From: CAXBBB01 sp963793245
Lineage (GTDB): Bacteria > Bacteroidota > Rhodothermia > Rhodothermales > BA12
Length of the DNA stretch: 64,000 nt
Assembly: GCA_963793245.1 (NCBI GenBank)
Contig: CAWBZG010000002.1
Coordinates: 1,116,001-1,180,000, forward strand
Direction of reading: 5' to 3'
This document shows, piece after piece, positions 41,552 to 51,260 of this stretch. Below the pieces are notes generated by a model that saw only the letters and a program-made list of their open reading frames with translations, ran no database searches and was not told the DNA's origin. The translations under genes and the position numbers were made by a program. Numbering within the stretch: position 1 is the first letter of the stretch; each line of letters begins with the position of its first letter.

Positions 41552-44380
41552 ATGCCCAAACGCACCGACATCCAATCCATCCTCCTGATCGGCTCCGGCC
41601 CCATCGTGATCGGGCAGGCGTGCGAGTTCGACTACAGCGGCACGCAGTCGGCGCGGGCGCTCAAGGCCGAGGGGTACCGCGTGATCCTCGTCAACTCGAA
41701 CCCGGCGACGATCATGACCGACCCGATGACGGCGGACGCGATCTACCTTCGCCCGCTGACGACGCAGGGCATCAAGGACATCGTCGAGGTCGAGCGGCCC
41801 GACGCGGTCTTGCCGACGATGGGCGGTCAGACAGCGCTCAACCTGGCGCAGAAACTGCACGAGGAAGGGTATTGGGACAAAATGGGCGTCGAAGTGATCG
41901 GAGTCGACATCGACGCGATCAAGATCACCGAGGATCGGCAGGAGTTTCGCGACCTGATGGAGCGCATCGGCATCGACCAGGCGCGGAGTGCCGTCGCCAA
42001 GAGTTTGCTTGAAGCCAAGGAGATCACGCAGGACTTGGGCGGCATTCCGGTCGTCATCCGGCCCAGCTACACGTTGGGCGGAAGTGGCGGCGGCATCGTC
42101 TGGGAAGCCGACGAGTTCGACCGCAAAGTCTCGCGCGGGCTGGAGCTTTCGCCCGTTCACCAGATCCTGATCGACGAGTGCCTGCTCGGGTGGAAGGAGT
42201 ACGAGTTGGAGTTGCTGCGTGACAAGGCCGACAACGTCATCATCATCTGCGCCATCGAGAACGTCGACCCGATGGGCGTCCACACGGGCGACAGCGTGAC
42301 CGTCGCCCCTACCCAGACGCTGACGGACAAGCAGTACCAGACGATGCGCGACGCGGCGATCAAGATGATGCGCAGCATCGGCACGTTCGCGGGTGGGTGC
42401 AACGTGCAGTTCGCCGTCCACCCGGGGACGGGGCGCATGATCGCCATTGAGATCAACCCGCGCGTCAGCCGCTCGTCGGCGCTGGCGAGTAAGGCGACGG
42501 GTTATCCGATTGCCAAAGTCGCGACCCGATTGGCTGTCGGCTACACGCTGGACGAGTTGAAGAACGACGTGACCGGCACCACGAGCGCTTGTTTTGAGCC
42601 GAGCATCGACTACGTCGTCACCAAGATCCCGCGCTGGAATTTCGACAAGTTCGAGGGCGTCGACGAGGAGTTGACGACGCAGATGAAAGCCGTCGGCGAA
42701 GTCATGGCCATCGGACGCACGTTCGAGGAATCGCTCCAGAAGGCGTGGCAGAGCCTGGAGATCGGCTACGCGGGGTTGGGCGGAGATCGCGAAGAGCCGT
42801 CGCGCGACTACATCCGCGAGCGTCTGAAGCGTCCGCGCTGGGACCGTCTGCTTCAGATCCGCAACGCCTTTCGCCTCGGCGCATCGGTGGAAGAGATCGC
42901 CGATATCACCAAGTTTGACCCGTGGTATCTGCACAAGATCGCGGGCATCGTTCGGGCCGAACGCGCGCTCGAAAAGTCGACGTTGGACGGGCTGACAGCC
43001 GAAGACTGGCGCGAGTACAAGCGGATGGGGTTCTCGGACGTGCAGATTGCCTACCTGCTGCCGGGCGAGATCACCGAGGACCAAGTGCGCGCTGCTCGCA
43101 AGTCGCTTGGAGTAACGCCGGTCTTCAACCTAGTCGACACCTGCGCGGGCGAGTTCGAGGCACAGACGCCGTATTTCTACTCGACCTACGAGACGGGACA
43201 GGAGAGCCAGGCGAGCGATAAGGAAAAGGTCATCATCCTGGGCAGCGGGCCAAACCGGATCGGGCAGGGCATCGAGTTCGACTATAGCTGCGTGCATGGC
43301 GTGCTCGCGGCCAAAGAGATGGGCTACGAGGCGATCATGATCAACTGCAACCCCGAGACGGTTTCGACCGACTTCGACATCGCCGACAAGCTCTACTTCG
43401 AGCCGGTCTTTTGGGAGCGCGTCTACGACATCGTCGAGCACGAAAACCCCATCGGCGTGATGCTGCAACTGGGCGGCCAGACGGCGCTCAAGCTGGCGCA
43501 GCGGTTTGAGGAAAAGGGCATCCCGATCCTGGGCACGCCGTTCCAGCGCATGGACTTAGCCGAAGACCGAGGCAAGTTTTCGCAAATGCTCGAGCGGCTC
43601 GACATCCCATTCCCACCCTACGGCATGGCGACGACCGCAGAAGAAGCGGGCGATGTAGCGCAAGGCATCGGCTATCCGATTCTGGTGCGTCCCAGCTACG
43701 TGCTCGGCGGGCAGGGCATGCGCATCGCGATCAATAGGGACGAGGTCGAAGAGTACGTCGGCAACATCCTCGACATGCTACCCGGCAACCAGATCTTGCT
43801 CGACCGCTTCCTCGAAAACGCCATCGAGTGCGACGTAGACGCGGTATGCGACGGCGATGAGGTGTGGATCGCAGGCATCATGCAGCACATCGAACCCGCC
43901 GGGGTCCACAGTGGCGACTCTACGGCTGTGATTCCACCGTTCAGCCTGAGCGAGTCGGTCCAGACCACGATCCGCGACTATGTGCGGCGCATCTCGACCG
44001 AACTGGGCGTCGTCGGTCTCATCAACACCCAACTCGCGATCCAGGGCGAGAACGTGTTCGTGATCGAGTCGAACCCACGCGCGAGTCGCACCGTCCCGTT
44101 CGTCGCCAAGGCTACGGGCGTCCCCGTCGCCAACGTCGGCGCGCGAGTCATGCTCGGAGCCAAGATCGCTGACATCCGCAAAGAAGGAATCCTCGAATCC
44201 AAGCTTCAGGGCTATGCGATCAAGGAGCCGGTTTTCTCGTGGGACAAGTTTCCCGAAGTCACCAAAGAACTCGGCCCCGAGATGAAGTCGACCGGCGAGG
44301 CCATCGTCTTCGTCGACGCGCTGACCGACGAGCACTTCTCGCGCCCGTTCGAGATGCGCAACCTCTACCTGAGCCGGTAG
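41552..44380 (+). CDS. carB: Carbamoyl-phosphate synthase large subunit without allosteric domain
   Basis: Makes carbamoyl phosphate from bicarbonate, ammonia and two ATP. 942 residues from ATG 41552 (MPKRTDIQSILLIGSGPIVIG). Two homologous ATP-grasp halves are present: GGSGGGIVWEADE and EINPRVSRSSALASKATGYP in the first, VIILGSGPNRIGQGIEFDYS, RPSYVLGGQGMRIA and ESNPRASRTVPFVAKATG in the second. It stops after STGEAIVFVDALTDEHFSRP and RNLYLSR, where E. coli CarB continues with about 130 residues of MGS-like allosteric domain binding UMP and ornithine. Shortened CarB proteins also occur in other Bacteroidota, as I recall. Confidence 0.95.
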   Translation: MPKRTDIQSILLIGSGPIVIGQACEFDYSGTQSARALKAEGYRVILVNSNPATIMTDPMTADAIYLRPLTTQGIKDIVEVERPDAVLPTMGGQTALNLAQKLHEEGYWDKMGVEVIGVDIDAIKITEDRQEFRDLMERIGIDQARSAVAKSLLEAKEITQDLGGIPVVIRPSYTLGGSGGGIVWEADEFDRKVSRGLELSPVHQILIDECLLGWKEYELELLRDKADNVIIICAIENVDPMGVHTGDSVTVAPTQTLTDKQYQTMRDAAIKMMRSIGTFAGGCNVQFAVHPGTGRMIAIEINPRVSRSSALASKATGYPIAKVATRLAVGYTLDELKNDVTGTTSACFEPSIDYVVTKIPRWNFDKFEGVDEELTTQMKAVGEVMAIGRTFEESLQKAWQSLEIGYAGLGGDREEPSRDYIRERLKRPRWDRLLQIRNAFRLGASVEEIADITKFDPWYLHKIAGIVRAERALEKSTLDGLTAEDWREYKRMGFSDVQIAYLLPGEITEDQVRAARKSLGVTPVFNLVDTCAGEFEAQTPYFYSTYETGQESQASDKEKVIILGSGPNRIGQGIEFDYSCVHGVLAAKEMGYEAIMINCNPETVSTDFDIADKLYFEPVFWERVYDIVEHENPIGVMLQLGGQTALKLAQRFEEKGIPILGTPFQRMDLAEDRGKFSQMLERLDIPFPPYGMATTAEEAGDVAQGIGYPILVRPSYVLGGQGMRIAINRDEVEEYVGNILDMLPGNQILLDRFLENAIECDVDAVCDGDEVWIAGIMQHIEPAGVHSGDSTAVIPPFSLSESVQTTIRDYVRRISTELGVVGLINTQLAIQGENVFVIESNPRASRTVPFVAKATGVPVANVGARVMLGAKIADIRKEGILESKLQGYAIKEPVFSWDKFPEVTKELGPEMKSTGEAIVFVDALTDEHFSRPFEMRNLYLSR

Positions 44381-44433
44381 GATACTGCTGGATGCCTCAG
44401 CACGGAGTTTCCTCTCGCCCGTACCTTTGTCCC

Positions 44434-45249
44434 ATGCCCGACGCCTCGCTCCGAATAGAACAAACCGAATCGGTCCTGCGCCTGACGCTCGACCGCCCGG
44501 ATCAACGCAACGCCCTGAGCCGCGACCTGGTCGACGCGCTCCACTCGGCGCTCGACTCTGCGGCGGCGGATGTGCGCGTGATCGTGCTGACGGGTGAGGG
44601 ATCGGCGTTTTCTGCCGGGGCGGATCTGGCGTCGTTGCAGGCGATGCAGACGGCGACGGCAGAAGAAAATCTGGACGACTCACGCGCGCTTTCGGACCTG
44701 TTTCAGGCGATTCGTACGCACCGTTGTCCCGTCATCGCGCGTGTCAATGGGGCAGCCATCGGTGGTGGATGTGGGCTGGTGGCGGCGTGCGATCTGGCGG
44801 TCTGCGCGGACGATGCCAAGCTCGGCTTTCCCGAAGTGCGCCTGGGCTTCGTTCCGGCTATTGTGCTGCCGTTCGTCGTTCGCAAAGTCGGCGAGGGGCG
44901 GGCGCGCGAGTTGCTGCTGCTCGGTGGACGCTTTACGGCGGATCAGGCGCTGGCGGCGGGGTTCGTGACGCGCGTCGTTCCAACGGATCGGCTCGACGAG
45001 GTCGTCGACAAGATGACCGCCGAACTGGTCACCAAGACGAGTGCGACGGCGCTGGCGCTCACCAAACAACTCTTCCATGTGACGGACGGCTTGGCGCCCG
45101 ATGCCGCCGCTCGTCACGCGACGCTCGCCAACGCGTTCGCCCGCTCCACGTCCGATTTTGGCGCGGGACTGGCCTCTTTTCTGGGCAAAACCGATCCACC
45201 CTGGCGCGCGGCTGCCACTCTTTCAACCGACGACGAATCCAACCGATGA
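44434..45249 (+). CDS. Enoyl-CoA hydratase/isomerase family protein
   Basis: 271 residues from ATG 44434; the earlier open frame overlaps carB out of frame. Crotonase fold: RLTLDRPDQRNALSRDLVDAL, the oxyanion-hole FSAGADLASLQ, and NGAAIGGGCGLVAACDLAVC, with Glu in FPEVRLGFVPA and GGRFTADQALAAGFV. Hydration of enoyl-CoA or a related methylglutaconyl-CoA step is likely; the exact substrate cannot be told. Its stop overlaps the purM start by 4 bp. Confidence 0.9.
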   Translation: MPDASLRIEQTESVLRLTLDRPDQRNALSRDLVDALHSALDSAAADVRVIVLTGEGSAFSAGADLASLQAMQTATAEENLDDSRALSDLFQAIRTHRCPVIARVNGAAIGGGCGLVAACDLAVCADDAKLGFPEVRLGFVPAIVLPFVVRKVGEGRARELLLLGGRFTADQALAAGFVTRVVPTDRLDEVVDKMTAELVTKTSATALALTKQLFHVTDGLAPDAAARHATLANAFARSTSDFGAGLASFLGKTDPPWRAAATLSTDDESNR

Positions 45250-46250
45250 GCACGACCTACAAAGACGCTGGCGTCGACATTTCAGCGGGCGAGGAGACGG
45301 TTCGCCGCATCAAGCCGCTCGTCAAGAAGACGTTCACGCCGGGCGTCATCAGCGGCATCGGCGCGTTCGGCGCATTCTTCCAGCCGGATTTCAGCGGCTA
45401 CACCACGCCGGTTCTCGTCTCCTCGGTCGACGGCGTCGGGACCAAGCTGAAAGTCGCCGTGCTGTCCGGGCGGCACGACACCATCGGCGCCGATTTGGTC
45501 AACCACTGCGTAAACGACATCGCCGTGTGCGGGGCGATTCCGCTGTTCTTCCTCGACTACTTCGCGACGGGGCGGCTCGACCCGGACGTGGCCGAAGCTG
45601 TCGTTTCGGGCTTCGCCGATGCGTGCGAGGAAAATGGCTGCGCGCTGATCGGCGGCGAGACGGCGGAGATGCCGGGCCTCTACGACGCAGCGGATTACGA
45701 CGTGTCGGGCACTATCGTCGGCGTCGTCGAGCGCAACAAGATCCTAGACGGCTCAGCCGTCCAACCGGGCGACGTGTTGATCGGTCTGCCGTCGACCGGA
45801 CTGCACACCAACGGCTACTCGCTGGCCCGCAAGGTCTTGTTTCAGCATCACGCCCTCGCCGACACGCCCGACGAACTCGGCGGCCAAACCGTCGGCGACG
45901 CACTGCTGGCTGTCCACCGCAGCTACCTCCAAGCAGTTCAAGCGCTGACGACGCGTGATCTGGCCTCGGCGTTCGTCCACGTGACGGGGGGCGGACTCCC
46001 CGGCAATACGCCGCGTGTCGTCGGCGAAGGCAACGGCTTCGAGATCGATTACGACGCCTGGAAGCGCCCCGGACTTTTTCGCCTGATTCAACGCCTGGGC
46101 GACGTGCCCGAGGACGATATGCGCGCGACGTTCAACTTGGGCATCGGACTGGTCGCCATCGTTGGGGCTGACAAAGTCGATCAGGCCGAGCAGGTATGGC
46201 GCGAGATGGGCGAAGTGCCCGTCCGTATCGGCGTCGTCACCATAGGCTGA
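45246..46250 (+). CDS. purM: Phosphoribosylformylglycinamidine cyclo-ligase (AIR synthetase)
   Basis: ATP-dependent ring closure in purine synthesis. 334 residues from ATG 45246 (MSTTYKDAGVDISAGEE). Motifs: VSSVDGVGTKLKVA, GADLVNHCVNDIAVCGA, LIGGETAEMPGLYDAADYDVSG (nucleotide and FGAM binding) and THVTGGG-like FVHVTGGGLPGNTPRV. Start and stop both overlap neighbours (crt-like before, plsY after by one base), so the three are translationally coupled. Confidence 0.95.
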   Translation: MSTTYKDAGVDISAGEETVRRIKPLVKKTFTPGVISGIGAFGAFFQPDFSGYTTPVLVSSVDGVGTKLKVAVLSGRHDTIGADLVNHCVNDIAVCGAIPLFFLDYFATGRLDPDVAEAVVSGFADACEENGCALIGGETAEMPGLYDAADYDVSGTIVGVVERNKILDGSAVQPGDVLIGLPSTGLHTNGYSLARKVLFQHHALADTPDELGGQTVGDALLAVHRSYLQAVQALTTRDLASAFVHVTGGGLPGNTPRVVGEGNGFEIDYDAWKRPGLFRLIQRLGDVPEDDMRATFNLGIGLVAIVGADKVDQAEQVWREMGEVPVRIGVVTIG

Positions 46251-46930
46251 TGCTGTCGCTCGCTCTCATCTTTGTGCTCTCCTACCTCGCCGGATCGATT
46301 CCCGCGAGTGTGTGGGCGGGTAAGCTGATGTACGGCATCGACCTGCGCGAGCACGGCAGCGGCAACGCGGGGGCAACCAACGCCTTCCGCGTGCTCGGCT
46401 TCAAGGCAGGCGTGATCTCGACGATGGTCGACATGGGCAAAGGCGCTCTGGCTGCCGGACTGATCGCGCAACTCGATCTGGGCGACCTGCCTGCATGGGC
46501 ATCTGAGTGGCCGAGCCTGATTCCGCTGCTCGCAGGTGTCTGCGCCATGATCGGCCACATGTATCCCGTTTTCGCCGGATTCAAAGGAGGCAAGGGCGTC
46601 AATACAGCGGCAGGCGTTCTGCTGGCGATCTCGCCCTATAACCTGCTGGCTGTCCTCGCTGTTTTCCTGCTGCTTCTCAAGACGACACGCTACGTCAGCA
46701 TCGCATCGATGGTCGCCAGCGTCTTGTTTCCGACACTGGTTGCCATTCGCCTGTTCGTGTTCGATGATCCTGCGATGGACGTGCTGCTCCTCGCCGTCAG
46801 CACGGTTATGGCGCTAGGTATCGTCTACGCGCACCGGACGAACATCGCCCGCTTGCGGAGTGGGGAAGAGGCTAAGATCAAATCGTTCAAGCCAGGCAAG
46901 GGAATGCGCGCCGAGCGCGATCCGGATTGA
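46250..46930 (+). CDS. plsY: Acyl-phosphate:glycerol-3-phosphate acyltransferase
   Basis: Integral membrane enzyme making lysophosphatidic acid, the first step of phospholipid synthesis. 226 residues, about five helices, with the three PlsY motifs: LSYLAGSIPASVWAGK with HGSGNAGATNAFRVLG, DMGKG and the inner-loop HMYPVFAGFKGGKGVNTAAG; AHRTNIARLRSGEE ends the protein. Start ATG shares its first base with the purM stop (TGATG). It is followed 57 bp on by gpsA, which supplies the substrate. Confidence 0.95.
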   Translation: MLSLALIFVLSYLAGSIPASVWAGKLMYGIDLREHGSGNAGATNAFRVLGFKAGVISTMVDMGKGALAAGLIAQLDLGDLPAWASEWPSLIPLLAGVCAMIGHMYPVFAGFKGGKGVNTAAGVLLAISPYNLLAVLAVFLLLLKTTRYVSIASMVASVLFPTLVAIRLFVFDDPAMDVLLLAVSTVMALGIVYAHRTNIARLRSGEEAKIKSFKPGKGMRAERDPD

Positions 46931-46987
46931 GGGGAGTGGCACCGCGCACGCGCTCGTTCGTATGATCTCCTCACTTTCTCATCCTAC

Positions 46988-48034
46988 ATGACTCCCGCAC
47001 CGCCCGCCCCGCACGTCACGATTTTCGGCGCGGGAAGCTTTGGAACCGCCCTCGCGATCTCGCTAGCCAACCACGAGCAGCCCGTCACGCTCTACGCTCG
47101 AAGAGACGAACACGTCGAGCAGATGCGGACTACGCGTCGCAATCCACGCTACCTCAAGACCGCGTCGATGCCGACGAGTATCCGTCTGACGAGTGATCTC
47201 GAAGAAGCTGCGCGTGCCGCGACGATGTGGGTCTTTTGTACGCCCGCGCAGACGGTCCGGCAAGTCGCCGGAGAAGTCGCCCATCTGGTGACCAACGAGC
47301 ACATCGTCTACTCGGCGGCGAAAGGGATCGAAACGGGTACGCACCTGCGCCCAAGCGAAGTATTGGAAGCCGCGTTGCCGAACGTCCCCAAGGCGCGACT
47401 AGGTGTACTGTTTGGCCCCTCACACGCCGAGGAGGTCGCCCAGGGTCAGCCCACGGCGCTCGTGGCTGCGGGCTACGACATGGAGTGCGTCCGGCGCGTA
47501 CAAGCGACCTTCATGGCGCCGACGCTACGGGTCTATTCGAACTCGGATGTTGTCGGTGTCGAAGTTGGCGGTTGCGTCAAGAATATCCTCGCGATTGCAG
47601 CAGGAATGTCGGACGGAATGGGCGGCGGCGACAACGCAAAGGCGGCCCTCGTGACTCGTGGCATCGCCGAGATTCGGCGCTTGGGCATGGCGATGGGCGC
47701 ACGTCCGATGACGTTCGGCGGGCTGACGGGCATCGGCGACTTGGTCGTGACGTGCATGAGCAGCCACAGCCGAAACCGCTACGTCGGTGAGCAGATCGGA
47801 CGCGGACGTTCGCTTCAGGACATCCTCGACGAGATGCAGATGGTCGCCGAGGGCGTGCCGACGACCGAGTCGGTGCACGAATTGGCCCAAGAGTTGGGTG
47901 TCGAGATGCCTTTGGTTTCTGCCGTTTATCATATCCTGTTCGAGGCCAAGCACCCGCAGCAGGCGCTGCTCGAACTGATGACACGGCAGGCGCGGCACGA
48001 AGAGGAGCTATCAGACGTTATGGGAGCCTGCTGA
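46988..48034 (+). CDS. gpsA: Glycerol-3-phosphate dehydrogenase (NAD(P)+)
   Basis: Reduces dihydroxyacetone phosphate to sn-glycerol 3-phosphate, the substrate of PlsY encoded just upstream. 348 residues: Rossmann TIFGAGSFGTALAISLA (11-27), VFCTPAQTVRQV, YSAAKGIE, LFGPSHAEEVAQG, the catalytic Lys in EVGGCVKNILAIAAGMSDG and GLTGIGDLVVTCMSSHSRN. Cytoplasmic. Confidence 0.96.
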   Translation: MTPAPPAPHVTIFGAGSFGTALAISLANHEQPVTLYARRDEHVEQMRTTRRNPRYLKTASMPTSIRLTSDLEEAARAATMWVFCTPAQTVRQVAGEVAHLVTNEHIVYSAAKGIETGTHLRPSEVLEAALPNVPKARLGVLFGPSHAEEVAQGQPTALVAAGYDMECVRRVQATFMAPTLRVYSNSDVVGVEVGGCVKNILAIAAGMSDGMGGGDNAKAALVTRGIAEIRRLGMAMGARPMTFGGLTGIGDLVVTCMSSHSRNRYVGEQIGRGRSLQDILDEMQMVAEGVPTTESVHELAQELGVEMPLVSAVYHILFEAKHPQQALLELMTRQARHEEELSDVMGAC

Positions 48035-48080
48035 TCCGCTACGGACGCGCAGTTGCTACTTCCACCAACCACCACCTGAC

Positions 48081-48728
48081 ATGAACGCCCGCGACCTGAG
48101 CCGACTCGCCGCGATGGGAGAGGGGTTGACGTTGGAGTTCAAGCGCAAAGTGCCGCGTGCTGCTCGATTGGCCAAAGAAGTGATTGCGCTCGCCAACACA
48201 GCAGGCGGATACGTCCTGATCGGGGTCGACGACGACGGCTCGGTCGTGGGCGTTCGCGACTCGTTCGAGGAGCAATACGCGCTCGCCGAAGCCGTCAACA
48301 GCCACATCAGCCCGGCGGTCGAGTTGCACGTCGAGCGCGTCGAGGTCTCGCATCGCCGCGATGCCCTCGTCGTCCGCGTGCCACTCTCTGACCGACGTCC
48401 GCATTATCTGGTTGAGGATGCCAGCATCGGACGAGGAGCCGCCTACGTCCGAGTCGACTCTATGTCGGTCGAAGCCTCTCCCGAGGCGGTTGCGTTGATG
48501 CGGACGGAGGGCGCTAGCGTGTCGTTCACGTTTGGTGAGGACGAGCAGCGACTGATGCGCTACCTGGAAACGTATGGACGAATCACGGTTCGGCAGTACG
48601 CGACCCTCTCGAACCGCGATGTAGAGGCCGCCTCCAGTGCGCTAGTGACGCTGACCCGAGCGCAGGTGCTGCACCATCACGTCGGAGCGGGAGAGGACTA
48701 TTTCTCGATGGCGCTGGCCGACGAATAG
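48081..48728 (+). CDS. AlbA_2 (Schlafen-like) domain protein with winged-helix tail
   Basis: 215 residues. Residues about 10-130 match the AlbA_2 domain (GLTLEFKRKVPRAARLAKEVIALANTAGG motif split as EFKRK and ALANTAGGYVLIGVDDDG), and FEEQYALAEAVNSHISP, RPHYLVEDASIGRGAAYVRV. The C-terminal 65 residues look like a winged helix (YLETYGRITVRQYATLSN). Such proteins are usually transcriptional regulators or nucleic-acid binding; specific role unknown. The 139 bp to parC holds no gene. Confidence 0.85.
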   Translation: MNARDLSRLAAMGEGLTLEFKRKVPRAARLAKEVIALANTAGGYVLIGVDDDGSVVGVRDSFEEQYALAEAVNSHISPAVELHVERVEVSHRRDALVVRVPLSDRRPHYLVEDASIGRGAAYVRVDSMSVEASPEAVALMRTEGASVSFTFGEDEQRLMRYLETYGRITVRQYATLSNRDVEAASSALVTLTRAQVLHHHVGAGEDYFSMALADE

Positions 48729-48867
48729 CAGATCGGCACATAGGTACACATGCGAATGTGCATATCTTTCTTGCCCACTGACGCACGATTGTCACCGGCG
48801 ATGGCGATATTAGAGGTAGAAAAACGGCTCTCAGCCGTCGCCCTACACATACGTTGGATACCTGCTC

Positions 48868-51189
48868 ATGCCCGTCGTCGACTCGATAGCCCTTCACGAG
48901 ACCGCTCAGACCCGTTACCTCAACTACGCGCTTTCGGTCATCACGAGTAGGGCGCTGCCCGATCTGCGCGATGGGCTGAAGCCCGTCCAGCGCCGCATCC
49001 TGTATGCGATGTTTACCAACCTCCGCCTGCTGCCGGACGGTCGCTTTCGCAAGAGCGCGACCGTCGTCGGCGAGGTGATGGGCAAATACCACCCGCACGG
49101 CGACAGCGCGATCTACGAGGCGATGGTGCGTATGGCGCAGGATTTCAGTTTGCGCGCACCACTCGTCGACGGACACGGCAACTTCGGCTCGCTCGACGGC
49201 GACAACCCGGCGGCGATGCGCTACACCGAAGCCAAGCTCCGTCCGCTGGCGGTCGAGTTGCTGGGTGAGTTGCGCAAGCAGACGGTCGCGTTTCGCCCGA
49301 CGTTCGACGGCACACTCAGCGAACCCGTGGTGCTTCCGGCCCGCTTTCCCAATCTGCTTGTCAACGGAGCATCGGGCATCGCGGTCGGTATGGCGACGAA
49401 CATTCCGCCGCACAATCTCGCCGAAGTAGTCGACGCGTGCATTCGGATGGTCGACAGCCCGAACGTCAAACTCGATACGCTGCTGAGCTACGTCAAAGGG
49501 CCGGACTTTCCGACAGGCGGGCGGATTCTGAACACGCCCGAAGAGATCGCCGCGATCTATGAGAACGGCGAGGGCGCCGTCGAAATGCGCGGCGAATATG
49601 AGCGCGAGGGTAAATACTTGGTGCTCACGTCGATTCCGTACGGCATGAGCAAGGCTGATCTGATCGAGAAGATCGCCGTTCACATCGCCGAGGAGAAGGT
49701 GCCGCAACTGATCGACATTCGCGACGAATCGACGGACGAAGTACGCGTCGTACTCGAACTCAAGCGTGGTGCCAGTGCGGATGCGGCGATGGCCTATCTG
49801 TTCAAGCACACGCCGTTGCAGTCGCGCTTCCACGTCAACCTGACGTGCCTGGTACCAACCGACAACCCTCAGATTTCGGCTCCGCAAAAGGTCGACCTGA
49901 TCACGATGCTGCGCGGCTTCCTCGACTTCCGCATGGAGGTGATCGTCGCGCGGACGCAGTACGATCTGGACCAGTTGGAGCGCCGCATCCACATCCTGCG
50001 CGGGCTGGAGATCATCTTCGACGCGCTCGACGAGTGCATCAAGATCATCCGCTCGTCGAAGAACAAAGCCGATGCAGCCGGGCGCCTGATGCACCGCTTC
50101 CAGATCGACGACGAGCAAACCGACGCCATCCTCGAACTCAAACTCTACCGGCTCGCTCAACTTGAAATCAACCTGATCCGCAAGGAGTTGAACGAGAAGG
50201 AGGGAAGCGCCGCCGAGTTGCGCCTGATCCTGTCGGACGAGGGCACGCGGTGGAAGATCATCAAGAAGGAATTGCGTGAGGTCAAGGCCGCATTTGGCGA
50301 GGCGCGTCGGACCGAGATCGCCGGGCCGGACCCGAGCCTGACGTTCAACGAGGAAGACTACATCGTATCCGAAGACGTCCACGTGATCGTGACGCGCGAC
50401 GGCTGGATCAAGCGCCAGCGCAGCTACACGACCGTCGACGCCATTCGCGTCCGTGACGGCGACAGCGTCGGTTGGGTGCTCCCCGCCTCGACGCGAGCGA
50501 CCATCGTGTTCGTCACCTCGACGGGACGCGTGTACTCGGCCAGAGGCGAGGCGCTGCCGTCGACAACGGGTCATGGTCACCCGATCCAAAAGCTATTCGA
50601 CTTCGCCGATAGGGAAGAGGTCGTCGGCGTCGTCTCGCTCGACCCGCGCGTCCTGCCCGACGGCGTTCCCGACCCCGACGTGTCGCCCGAGTTATTCGAG
50701 GGCGATGGTTCGCCCGTCCCGCTGGTCGGTCCGCACTTGCTCGCGCTCACCAAAGGCGGACAAACGACACGTATGGGCGTCGATGCGTTCGCCGATCCCT
50801 CCAACAAGAACGGTCGGCTGCTGATGAAACTGAGCAAAGGCGACGCGCTCTGCTTCGCCGACGTATCGGCGGGCGACGAAAACGTCTGTCTCGCTACGCG
50901 CGAAGGAGCGGCGCTCATCTTTCCGGCCGATCAGATTCCCGTCGTAAAAGGTCCCGGCAAAGGGGTCATCGCCATCCGCCTGGACAAAGGCGACCGCGTG
51001 TTGGGTGGCGCTCTCTCGACAGCAGCCCGTGACGGACTGGAAGTCAAGACCAACCGAGGACGCGACGAAACCGTCCGCACGACCAAGTTTGACGTGACTA
51101 ACCGGGGCGGCAAGGGCAAACGCATCATCACCAATGGCACCCTCACCCTCGCCGACCAGCCGCCCGTCGTCCGCACGCTGGAGGACTGA
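48868..51189 (+). CDS. parC: DNA topoisomerase IV subunit A
   Basis: Breakage-reunion subunit of a type IIA topoisomerase. 773 residues: winged helix and tower with RALPDLRDGLKPVQRRILYAM, KSATVVGEVMGKYHPHGD, the active-site Tyr in AAMRYTEAKL, and NLLVNGASGIAVGMATNIPPHN. A coiled coil with DAILELKLYRLAQLE follows, then a C-terminal beta-pinwheel region. I see no canonical GyrA box QRRGGKG at the start of the pinwheel (only TNRGGKGK near the end), which favours ParC over GyrA. parE lies 0.5 kb downstream, separated by a GIY-YIG gene. Confidence 0.9.
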   Translation: MPVVDSIALHETAQTRYLNYALSVITSRALPDLRDGLKPVQRRILYAMFTNLRLLPDGRFRKSATVVGEVMGKYHPHGDSAIYEAMVRMAQDFSLRAPLVDGHGNFGSLDGDNPAAMRYTEAKLRPLAVELLGELRKQTVAFRPTFDGTLSEPVVLPARFPNLLVNGASGIAVGMATNIPPHNLAEVVDACIRMVDSPNVKLDTLLSYVKGPDFPTGGRILNTPEEIAAIYENGEGAVEMRGEYEREGKYLVLTSIPYGMSKADLIEKIAVHIAEEKVPQLIDIRDESTDEVRVVLELKRGASADAAMAYLFKHTPLQSRFHVNLTCLVPTDNPQISAPQKVDLITMLRGFLDFRMEVIVARTQYDLDQLERRIHILRGLEIIFDALDECIKIIRSSKNKADAAGRLMHRFQIDDEQTDAILELKLYRLAQLEINLIRKELNEKEGSAAELRLILSDEGTRWKIIKKELREVKAAFGEARRTEIAGPDPSLTFNEEDYIVSEDVHVIVTRDGWIKRQRSYTTVDAIRVRDGDSVGWVLPASTRATIVFVTSTGRVYSARGEALPSTTGHGHPIQKLFDFADREEVVGVVSLDPRVLPDGVPDPDVSPELFEGDGSPVPLVGPHLLALTKGGQTTRMGVDAFADPSNKNGRLLMKLSKGDALCFADVSAGDENVCLATREGAALIFPADQIPVVKGPGKGVIAIRLDKGDRVLGGALSTAARDGLEVKTNRGRDETVRTTKFDVTNRGGKGKRIITNGTLTLADQPPVVRTLED

Positions 51190-51205
51190 CACGCCCTATC
51201 CACAA

Positions 51206-51243
51206 CGTCATCCAGAGCGAGCGCAGCGAGTCGAAGGATCTCT
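51206..51243. repeat. REP-like repeat, left of the GIY-YIG gene
   Basis: CGTCATCCAGAGCGAG...TCGAAGGATCTCT, a copy of the palindromic repeat family, here in the opposite orientation to the copy at 51559-51587. Confidence 0.75.
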
Positions 51244-51260
51244 AACTCATAAGCTATCAA

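Noticed and set aside
41351..43084. 577-codon minus-strand ORF opposite carB
   Set aside because: Antisense shadow of carB: the GC-rich third codon positions of the real gene keep the opposite frame open. The product has no family features and is full of Asp, Val and Arg runs.
48583..50589. 668-codon minus-strand ORF opposite parC
   Set aside because: Antisense frame over a clearly conserved topoisomerase gene; low-complexity Arg/Asp/Val composition, no start context and no motif.
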